DNA of 59,708 bases from contig JAFGCX010000014.1 of assembly GCA_016932415.1 (NCBI GenBank), positions 1-59,708 on the forward strand, read 5' to 3'. Source of the DNA: Candidatus Krumholzibacteriota bacterium. Its GTDB lineage: Bacteria > Krumholzibacteriota > Krumholzibacteriia > Krumholzibacteriales > Krumholzibacteriaceae. A program made the translations under genes and the position numbers. Below, piece by piece: positions 33,853 through 40,837 of this stretch; position 1 is the stretch's first letter, and each line of letters starts with the position of its first letter. The notes under the pieces were generated by a model. The model was not told the origin of the DNA. It searched no databases and saw only the letters and a list, made by a program, of their open reading frames with translations.

Positions 33853-36800
33853 CTACTTCGAAAAACTGTTTTCCGCCACACCGTCGCCGGTAAGGATAAA
33901 GGAAGCCCACAGGCCCGGATTCCCTTCCACTTCATCCCAACCCCTCGCTTCAGGCCCGAGCTGTCTGAGCGCCTCCGAGGGGGAACTCCCTCCGGTCACT
34001 CTTTCATAAAAGGAGACCATGAATTTTTCCGCAAAACTGTCGGGGACGTCGGTCAGCGAAGCCAGGACGCACCGGCTGCCGGCATGAATAAACGCCTGGG
34101 CAAGCCCGAGTATTCCCTCGCCGTAAGAGATCTCACCGCCTGCCGAGCTGCACGCCGACAGGGATACAAAGGTTCCTACGAGATCAAGGGAAGCTATCTC
34201 CCTCCACTGCAGCAGCCCGTCCTCATGTACCGAGGCGAGGCTGTCCGGGCCTGGAGAATCGGGTTCGAGTACGATGAACGATCTTCGCGGATTATCATCG
34301 TCGACATGGCTGTGCGCGGCGCAATGAAGAAATGAGATCATGCCGATCGGCGCATTCTTGAATCTCCTCTCGCTCGCATCCTTTCCAGTGATCACGAGAG
34401 ACTTATTGAAAAATGAGGCGACCCTCACCGCCTCTCGTTCAGCATTTGGAAGGTTCTGGACCGGAATGTCGGTGAACGGGTATACCCTCTTCGAATCAAA
34501 CTGCTCACTCTGTCCCCGGTATCCGAAAGAGATCATTTCGTGGAGTCGCTCCACGTCACCGGCCATCTCACCGGGGCGATTCCTCAGGTAAAAAAGAGTC
34601 CTGAGAGAAGGCGTGTAGAATATCTGGTGACTGTCCCCGAGGTACCCACTCGCACTTCTCAGCATAGAAAACGACACCCGTCCCAGAAGGCCATCGGGAA
34701 TAATGACAAGCCTGTCCCCTGCCCTGATATCACCCTCGGCTGGCCTGAGGAGAAGATCGTATATCTGCCTTTGCGCTCTTTCGACAAGATGAGCGGGGAT
34801 ATTTCCTTCTCCGCCGGCGCTCCGCCGGTCACCACCGGTTTTGAAAAGACTTAGAAAATATCCCGCTTTTTTTTCAATCTCAGACCTTCCAGGCAGGGTA
34901 TAGTATTTCACCATGCCACCGGAGATAGAAACAAGATATGATCTTTCGATCCCCAGAAAATATGAAAGCAGCAGTTCGCCTGGATAAAGAGCCGAGAGGA
35001 GTTCTTCGGGCTCTTCAAACTCCGGACAGACCTCCGATATCCGCCAATCGCTGCCACCCGCTTTTCTCAACTGAAGCTTCCTGAAATCCTCTTCTATGCG
35101 TTCGATCCCCGAATTCATCTTTTTTCTCTCATCATCCTTCAATCCGCCTTCCTGGAGTCTTTTCTGCAGAAAGGACAGTCTTGATACCAGTTCGAGTTCT
35201 TCCTCGTCGGCGCCCTTGCCGTCATCAAACGAATTCTCCGTCCTCGCCTTTCTCAGGCGAGCGGCAAGGACCCACGCCCTTGATCGTTCCATGTATCCGA
35301 ATGCTTCTAATGTTCCATTCCCGTCATCTTCACTATCGAGAAGCAGGGCGACGATCCTTTCATACGGCGTGATCGCCGATCTCAGCATATGCCTCTGGAA
35401 CTGTCCGGAACCTGTCATGAACCTCAGGGACTCGACTGTCCTGACAGCTTCTTCGAAGCATTCTCTCGCCATGGCGAAATCCTTTTTCTCGCGGTACCTG
35501 TCACCCAGTTCGCTCAGGCACTTCCATCTCAACTCCTCGAGTCCTTTCACTCTTGCCATCGACACGGACTGGTCGAGATAAAAGATCGATGAATCTCTGT
35601 CGGCACAGGCCATGCCTTCAAGGTACAGCGCCCTGATCCCGTAGAGACTGTCCCTGTTTTCGGCGGATATCAGCTTTCTGTTTTCCTGGATATATTTTTT
35701 CGCCTCGAAAATGTCTCCGGCGGCGATGTAGTGGGAAGCGAGATTGTTGTTCGCCCATATGAGATCACCCGCTTCATCTGTCTTTATGGCAGTTTCGAGG
35801 TATTCCAGGTAATACTTTTCAGCCAGATCGAATCTTCCCGAGACCATGTAGATCGATCCCATCCCGCTGGCCACTCTTTTAAGAAGATCGATATTATTGC
35901 CGCTTGCGGCGATCTCTTTCGCTTTTTCATAATGTTCGATCGAGGCCTGGTAATTGCCAAGGTAGTAGTAAGCCGAACCGATACTGAAGTGTGCTTCCCC
36001 CTCGCCGCTCAGATCGCCGATTTCCCTGTAGATCTTCATCGCCTCGAATTCGTTGGTCAGCGCTTCCCTGTATCTTCCACCGAGGTCGCAGACCATTCCT
36101 GTCGAATTGAGACACCACGCCGCCCCTTTAAGGTCTCCAAGCTTCACCTTTAATTCGTACGCCCGCCGATAGTATTCTTCCGCCCCGGCGAGATCACCGA
36201 ACCTGTGTTTCGCGAGAGCCATCCCAGCGAGCGCCCAGTTCAACCCGTACAGGCTTTTCATCTTTTCATATTCACTGACAGCGTGTTCGTAATGCCGTAT
36301 TGCTTCGCTGTACTCCCCGTCGAGGACCTGGATATAGGCCAGTCTCAACCTCGCGCCAAGTTCACCCCAGGTGTTGCCGCTGCCCAGGTGATTGTCGAGA
36401 GAACGCCTGAAATATTCCCTTGCCTTTCCCTTGTTTCCCTGCGTCTCGGCGATCGCTCCGAGGCCGTAGTCAATGAACCCGAGAAGCCACATCGAGCCGA
36501 TCGATTCCGCTTTCTCTTCAGCCTCTTTTAGGTATCCCGAAGATCTTGCGTTGTCTCCAAGCTTCCCCATGACCTGGCCCATGTTGTTCAGGATTATCGC
36601 CTGGTTCTCGATCGCGCCAAGTCTTTCGTACTCCTTCAGCGCGTCAAGGTAATATCCTGATGCCTCCTGGAATTTCTGCCGTTTTTCGTTTAACCGTCCC
36701 CGGCCTGAGAGGCAATATGCCTTGATCTGCCTGTATTGATGGTTTTCCCGGTTCTCAAGGACGAAAGAAAAAAGGCTGTCCGCGGTGGATAGATCGTCGG

Positions 36801-37401
36801 AGATATTTGCGATCTCCGCTTCGAGAGAGAGTATCTCCAGATCGATCCTTTTCTGATATGGCAATCTGGACAGGCAATCGCGGGCTTTCTTTACCAATAA
36901 TTCGGCGCCGGAAGAATTCCTTGCGCCTATCTGCGATTTTATTCCTTCAATAAAACATATCAGCGCTGAAAGGCCGTCGCCAGCGGCAAGATATCCGGAG
37001 CCAGCATCCGATAATCCTTCTGCAGCCCCCTCGAAATCGCGCGAGCGCTTCAGCAGGACACTTCTGATAAAGGATCTGAAATGAAGTACTTCACCAGGAT
37101 CGACATTGTCTGCTGAAACAGCTTTCAGGAGGCGGTCAGAATCGAGTATTCCGAAGCGCGATCTCGCCTTTATCAGAGCATCGGACGCAATGATCGATCC
37201 AGGATCGTCTCTGAGTAATTTCAGGCAATATTCGACAGTCTCGGAGTTCTTTCCCGTATCAAGACGCCTGGCAAGCGATTCGAACTCCTTCAATCTTTCC
37301 GCCTGATCCTTCCCCCCCGGGCTATTTGCCGGAAGCTGCGCGGCAGAGACCGACGCGTTAAGAAGGAGCAGTGACAGAAAGACCGGTATCATACGCTTCA
37401 T
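33853..37401 (-). CDS. Secreted TPR-CHAT protein (caspase-like peptidase domain)
   Basis: 1182 residues. The signal peptide is MKRMIPVFLSLLLLNASVSA. Residues 40 to about 760 form a long TPR array. The best repeats (about 230-560) are NB-ARC/LGN-like, for example GEYSEAIRHYEHAVSEYEKM and GRYREALTNEFEAMKIYREIGDLSGEGEAHFSIGSAYY. A coiled linker precedes the CHAT domain (about 840-1175). His1030 in HCAAHSH and Cys1084 in LSACSSAGG form the catalytic pair, followed by GEGILGLAQAFIHAGSRCVLASLTDV. The active site is intact, so it is probably a protease. Being exported, it could process an envelope substrate. It leads the series that continues into the ECF sigma and anti-sigma genes. Confidence 0.93.
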   Translation of the reverse strand: MKRMIPVFLSLLLLNASVSAAQLPANSPGGKDQAERLKEFESLARRLDTGKNSETVEYCLKLLRDDPGSIIASDALIKARSRFGILDSDRLLKAVSADNVDPGEVLHFRSFIRSVLLKRSRDFEGAAEGLSDAGSGYLAAGDGLSALICFIEGIKSQIGARNSSGAELLVKKARDCLSRLPYQKRIDLEILSLEAEIANISDDLSTADSLFSFVLENRENHQYRQIKAYCLSGRGRLNEKRQKFQEASGYYLDALKEYERLGAIENQAIILNNMGQVMGKLGDNARSSGYLKEAEEKAESIGSMWLLGFIDYGLGAIAETQGNKGKAREYFRRSLDNHLGSGNTWGELGARLRLAYIQVLDGEYSEAIRHYEHAVSEYEKMKSLYGLNWALAGMALAKHRFGDLAGAEEYYRRAYELKVKLGDLKGAAWCLNSTGMVCDLGGRYREALTNEFEAMKIYREIGDLSGEGEAHFSIGSAYYYLGNYQASIEHYEKAKEIAASGNNIDLLKRVASGMGSIYMVSGRFDLAEKYYLEYLETAIKTDEAGDLIWANNNLASHYIAAGDIFEAKKYIQENRKLISAENRDSLYGIRALYLEGMACADRDSSIFYLDQSVSMARVKGLEELRWKCLSELGDRYREKKDFAMARECFEEAVRTVESLRFMTGSGQFQRHMLRSAITPYERIVALLLDSEDDGNGTLEAFGYMERSRAWVLAARLRKARTENSFDDGKGADEEELELVSRLSFLQKRLQEGGLKDDERKKMNSGIERIEEDFRKLQLRKAGGSDWRISEVCPEFEEPEELLSALYPGELLLSYFLGIERSYLVSISGGMVKYYTLPGRSEIEKKAGYFLSLFKTGGDRRSAGGEGNIPAHLVERAQRQIYDLLLRPAEGDIRAGDRLVIIPDGLLGRVSFSMLRSASGYLGDSHQIFYTPSLRTLFYLRNRPGEMAGDVERLHEMISFGYRGQSEQFDSKRVYPFTDIPVQNLPNAEREAVRVASFFNKSLVITGKDASERRFKNAPIGMISFLHCAAHSHVDDDNPRRSFIVLEPDSPGPDSLASVHEDGLLQWREIASLDLVGTFVSLSACSSAGGEISYGEGILGLAQAFIHAGSRCVLASLTDVPDSFAEKFMVSFYERVTGGSSPSEALRQLGPEARGWDEVEGNPGLWASFILTGDGVAENSFSK

Positions 37402-37455
37402 GAGTTCAATGATATCATCAACACTCTATACTGTCCGCTGATTTTTTCACCTGGA

Positions 37456-38148
37456 TTACAACTGGATACCGAAGATATGCGTAAGCGTGTAATAGATTCC
37501 GACTAGTATGAATATCGCGCCAGTTCCTCTCCGGGCCCATTTCTCCATAAGAACGATCCTTTCGTAAGCCTGCCCGACCCGTTTGGCGCCGAGCGCGATG
37601 AGGATGGCGAAGAGCATGACGGGCAGCCCGGTGGCAATACCATATATGACAGGCAGGACTACTCCTGACCTCAGCCTTAGCGCCACGGGGATGAGGCTTC
37701 CAAAAAAAAGGGCCGCCGAGACGGGGCAGAATGAAAGGGCGAATATCACTCCAAGGAGGAACGATCCCCACATCCCGAGAGATTCGATCTTTTTCTGAAA
37801 TCTCTCCCCCGCTCCACGCCCCGCCATATTGATCTCGATCAACTCGATCAGGACCATCCCGGTAAGTATCAGGAGAGGGCCGAGAAAGATGTTCATGTAC
37901 TTCTGCAGGTTGTGCGAGATATACGGCGCTGAAAGCAGGCTCGTCACAAGGAATACTCCGACAACGAGATAGGCAAAGGTACGCCCCGCCGTATAGAGAG
38001 CTCCCGACGCCAGGACCCTTGAGGGTGATCCGACATTGCGGCTTGTGAAGGAAATAGCCGCTATATTGGTCGCCAGGGGACATGGGCTGATCGATGTCAG
38101 GATCCCGAGCCAGAATGCTGAAGCTATCCCTAAAAACAGTTCTGTCAC
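37456..38148 (-). CDS. arsG: ArsG-type CcdA-like permease
   Basis: 230 residues, six TM helices, DsbD/CcdA fold. The N-terminal motif WLGILTSISPCPLATNIAAISF and the second FALSFCPVSAALFFGSLIP place the paired cysteines in the membrane as in CcdA-like electron carriers; this subtype is annotated as an arsenical efflux permease of the ArsG family. GTG at 38148 overlaps the arsF stop as GTGA. Last gene of the first arsenic locus. Whether it moves electrons or arsenicals is not settled by sequence. Confidence 0.82.
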   Translation of the reverse strand: MTELFLGIASAFWLGILTSISPCPLATNIAAISFTSRNVGSPSRVLASGALYTAGRTFAYLVVGVFLVTSLLSAPYISHNLQKYMNIFLGPLLILTGMVLIELIEINMAGRGAGERFQKKIESLGMWGSFLLGVIFALSFCPVSAALFFGSLIPVALRLRSGVVLPVIYGIATGLPVMLFAILIALGAKRVGQAYERIVLMEKWARRGTGAIFILVGIYYTLTHIFGIQL

Positions 38149-38678
38149 TTCTCCACCGCCTCTAGAAACTCTTCAGTCTCTTCCTGAATGTAATCGATGA
38201 AGCTTTCCTTCTCTTCGTATACGAGTTCCCAGACGCTGTTAAGATTTTTCCATTCCTGTCTTTTACCCTCTCCAATCCGTTCGAGCACGACTGAACGGGT
38301 GGAAAGCTCGAACTCTTCTACATAATGCTCATTCTCGGGATCTTCCACATCGACTACCCGCCAAACGAGTGTCCCTTTTTTCAGCTCGTCTGCGAATCCC
38401 GTCTCGATCGCTTCTTTTGCGTATGCTTCTATCGTAAGGCAGGTCTTGCATCGCGTCTTACCATGAAAGTAATATGCCACGACTGTGGCCGGTGCCGGGG
38501 CGAGGCCGGATGAACCTTCATCCAACGTTTCATTCCGCCCGGCCGATCCCTGATCTTCCCTGCCAGACAAAGTCTCTCCGCCTTTTGAAGTGACCCCCGT
38601 CTCTCTCGCTACCAGATAAACGACACTCACTGCGACAAACAGAAGAAGCACCGCGGTGACTATCCTTTTTGATCTCAT
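38145..38678 (-). CDS. arsF: ArsF-like exported redox protein
   Basis: 177 residues. A signal anchor (IVTAVLLLFVAVSVVYLVA) is followed by a low-complexity linker and a thioredoxin-like domain with the CxxC-type motif YYFHGKTRCKTCLTIEAYAKEAIETGFADEL. Family members are annotated as ArsF, found beside ArsG. It probably receives electrons from ArsG across the membrane; that is inference. ATG at 38676-38678 is preceded by GGAGG. About 100 bases separate it from the small thioredoxin gene. Confidence 0.8.
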   Translation of the reverse strand: MRSKRIVTAVLLLFVAVSVVYLVARETGVTSKGGETLSGREDQGSAGRNETLDEGSSGLAPAPATVVAYYFHGKTRCKTCLTIEAYAKEAIETGFADELKKGTLVWRVVDVEDPENEHYVEEFELSTRSVVLERIGEGKRQEWKNLNSVWELVYEEKESFIDYIQEETEEFLEAVEK

Positions 38679-38780
38679 CTGACCTTACCTCCGGTGATTT
38701 CCAAAATGTCTTCTCCATGATCTCCGGGAGACTACATGAAGTCCTGTCCCGCCCGAATCACCTGATCCCGTGATTTTCCT

Positions 38781-39023
38781 CTATCCACGATCGAGAAGAT
38801 CGGCGATCTCATCGACAGGCAGGACTTTTCCCAACGATTTTACTTCGCCGTCAATGACCAGCGCCGGAGTCATCATCACGCCATAACTGATTATCTCGTT
38901 GATATCGGTTATCTTGATCAGCTCATATTCTATTCCAAGCTCCCGCGCGGCGCTCTCGGCGTGTTCAGCTAGTTTTTTGCATTTCGGACATCCAGTGCCC
39001 AGTATTTCTATCTTCTTCATCAT
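38781..39023 (-). CDS. Small thioredoxin-like protein (redox-active disulfide protein 2 type)
   Basis: 80 residues: KIEILGTGCPKCKKLAEHAESAARELGIEYELIKI, with active site CPKC at about 12-15, then YGVMMTPALVIDGEVKSLGKVLP with the cis-Pro in TPAL. This compact type travels with ArsP/COG0701 permeases in metal-resistance operons. Its start ATG overlaps the permease stop (ATGA) and AGGAGGT abuts it. Confidence 0.92.
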   Translation of the reverse strand: MMKKIEILGTGCPKCKKLAEHAESAARELGIEYELIKITDINEIISYGVMMTPALVIDGEVKSLGKVLPVDEIADLLDRG

Positions 39024-40384
39024 ACCTCCTGGCCAAAAACGGCTCCATAGATCATGCCGGTTATAGTCGCCATCACGATAACGAGCGATACGAATACAAT
39101 GGTTTTTTTCGTCCCCATCACGCTGCGGATCACCAGCATGTTAGGCAGGCTCAGAGCGGGTCCGGCAAGAAGGAGCGCCAGCGCCGGCCCCTTGCCCATG
39201 CCGCTGCCGATCAACCCCTGCAGGATCGGTACTTCGGTAAGAGTCGCGAAATACATGAACGCCCCGGCAAGCGAAGCAAAGAAGTTCGAGAAGAGCGAAT
39301 TGCCGCCTACCGCTCCTGAGACCCATGATGCCGGAATCAGGCCCTCATGTCCCGGGCGCCCGAGAAGCAGTCCGGCAATCAGGACTCCACCGAGAAGAAG
39401 AGGCATTATCTGACGGGCGAACCCCCATGTCTGCCCTGACCATTCGTTTCCCTCTCCGCTGTCTGAAGCAGCAGCCCAGGAAAGCCCCGCTACGGCAACA
39501 GCGAAAGCGATCATCGGCTGATCCTTGAAGATCATGGCCAGGATCGCCGTAGCCGCGGCGGCCAGAGCGACCTTGACCAGTGACAACCTTATCCAGACAA
39601 CAAGCATCAGCGCGAGCGCCAGACCGAAGATCGAGGTGATGACCCATTTTGCCGAATAAACGGCGCTCCAGAATCCTTCATCGACCGCTGGCCGGCCCCA
39701 GTTTGCAAAGACAAGTACTCCGACCATCGCGGCGAAAAACAGGGCGTTCTGCCACAATGGCCTGGTGACTTCAGGTTCGCCGCTACCAGCCCGCGCTTCG
39801 GCTTTCATCTTTTCCTCATCTCTGAATATAAAATGCATCGACAGACCGATGACTATCGAAAAAACGACAGCTCCGACAGCCCTGGCAATACCGAGTTCCA
39901 GTCCGAGGACCCGCGCCGTCAGTACTATTGCCAGGACATTAATCGCCGGGCCCGAGTACAAAAAAGCGCATGCAGGCCCGAGACCCGCCCCCATGCGGTA
40001 GATGCCGGCAAAGAGAGGAAGGACGGTGCAGGAACAGACAGCGAGTATTGTTCCAGAGACTGAAGCTACTCCATAAGCGAGAACCTTGTTCGCTCTGTAC
40101 CCGAGATATTTCATCACAGATGCCTGGCTGATAAATACCGCTATCGCGCCGGCGATAAAAAAAGCGGGGACAAGGCACAGGATGACATGCTCGCGCGCGT
40201 ACCATCTGATGAGTTGAAGGGATTCCCAGAAAGCGGTATTCAACCTTGCCCAGCCGCGTATCGCCTCGACCGGCAGGTAAAAACAGGCGGCAAAGACTGC
40301 CAGGCCGATCACCATCGTCTTCCATTCTTTTTTCCAGTCCATAAAAACAGTCCATCCATTTCCGCTGTCAGCCCTGACAATCAT
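39020..40384 (-). CDS. COG0701/ArsP-type permease
   Basis: 454 residues with about ten TM helices in two halves. The first-half signature is GYRANKVLAYGVASVSGTILAVCSCTVLPLFAGIYRMGAGLGPACAFLYSGPAINVLAI, in which CSC is characteristic; the second half has SLAGAFMYFATLTEVPILQGLIGSGMGKGPALALLLAGPALSLPNMLVI. ArsP members export trivalent organoarsenicals; others of this COG move different metals. It is directly downstream of arsR. ATG at 40384 is used, but Met16 (MDWKKEWKTM) is equally likely. Confidence 0.86.
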   Translation of the reverse strand: MIVRADSGNGWTVFMDWKKEWKTMVIGLAVFAACFYLPVEAIRGWARLNTAFWESLQLIRWYAREHVILCLVPAFFIAGAIAVFISQASVMKYLGYRANKVLAYGVASVSGTILAVCSCTVLPLFAGIYRMGAGLGPACAFLYSGPAINVLAIVLTARVLGLELGIARAVGAVVFSIVIGLSMHFIFRDEEKMKAEARAGSGEPEVTRPLWQNALFFAAMVGVLVFANWGRPAVDEGFWSAVYSAKWVITSIFGLALALMLVVWIRLSLVKVALAAAATAILAMIFKDQPMIAFAVAVAGLSWAAASDSGEGNEWSGQTWGFARQIMPLLLGGVLIAGLLLGRPGHEGLIPASWVSGAVGGNSLFSNFFASLAGAFMYFATLTEVPILQGLIGSGMGKGPALALLLAGPALSLPNMLVIRSVMGTKKTIVFVSLVIVMATITGMIYGAVFGQEV

Positions 40385-40402
40385 CGGTCAGATATCAACA
40401 GT

Positions 40403-40723
40403 TCATTCGACAAGCGACGCCTGTTCGGCTGCATTGCTCTTGAGTACCGATTCGACGCATGAGAAAAAGTTCAAAACGCAGGGGACCCGCAGCGAATAGA
40501 ATACCTGCGCGCCCCGTTTTTCATCAGCGACTATACCGACATCCTTGAGGATTGAAAGGTGCTTCGATATTGTGGAGACATCGTCGCCGATCAGTTTCGT
40601 CAGATCGTTCACGCACCGCTCACCATTTGAAAGCTCATCGACCATGAAGAGCCGGCTCGGATGCGACATCGCCTTTATGATCTTAGCCCTTGCGTCATAC
40701 CTTGCTTTCAATTTGCCGTTCAT
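40403..40723 (-). CDS. arsR: ArsR/SmtB-family repressor (first arsenic locus)
   Basis: 106 residues. The winged helix is KAMSHPSRLFMVDELSNGERCVNDLTKLIGDDVSTISKHLSILKDVGIVADEKRGAQVFYSLRVPCVLNFFSCVESVLK. Related ArsR proteins have CVC in the sensing helix; here it is CVN, leaving one Cys there and two in the C-terminal helix (VPCVLNFFSC). The ATG at 40723 has AAAGG eight bases upstream; a start ten codons earlier is less likely. The promoter and dyad operator are at 40760-40794. Confidence 0.92.
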   Translation of the reverse strand: MNGKLKARYDARAKIIKAMSHPSRLFMVDELSNGERCVNDLTKLIGDDVSTISKHLSILKDVGIVADEKRGAQVFYSLRVPCVLNFFSCVESVLKSNAAEQASLVE

Positions 40724-40759
40724 ATCACATCCTTTACTCTTATCCAGATTCATATCGTG

Positions 40760-40775
40760 TTGGTTATTTTACCAA
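40760..40775. promoter_or_regulatory. Candidate ArsR operator
   Basis: Perfect dyad TTGGT-N6-ACCAA lying across the -10 box of the arsR promoter, which is a typical position for a repressor that autoregulates. Confidence 0.6.
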
Positions 40776-40794
40776 ATCGCCAATTAACAGTCAA
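40766..40794 (-). promoter_or_regulatory. Promoter of the first arsenic operon
   Basis: Minus-strand TTGACT and TAAAAT are separated by exactly 17 bases, about 45 bases before the arsR start codon. Confidence 0.72.
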
Positions 40795-40837
40795 ATAAAA
40801 ACAGGCTCTCACCCCCAGATTCTTTTAAAACATTCCG

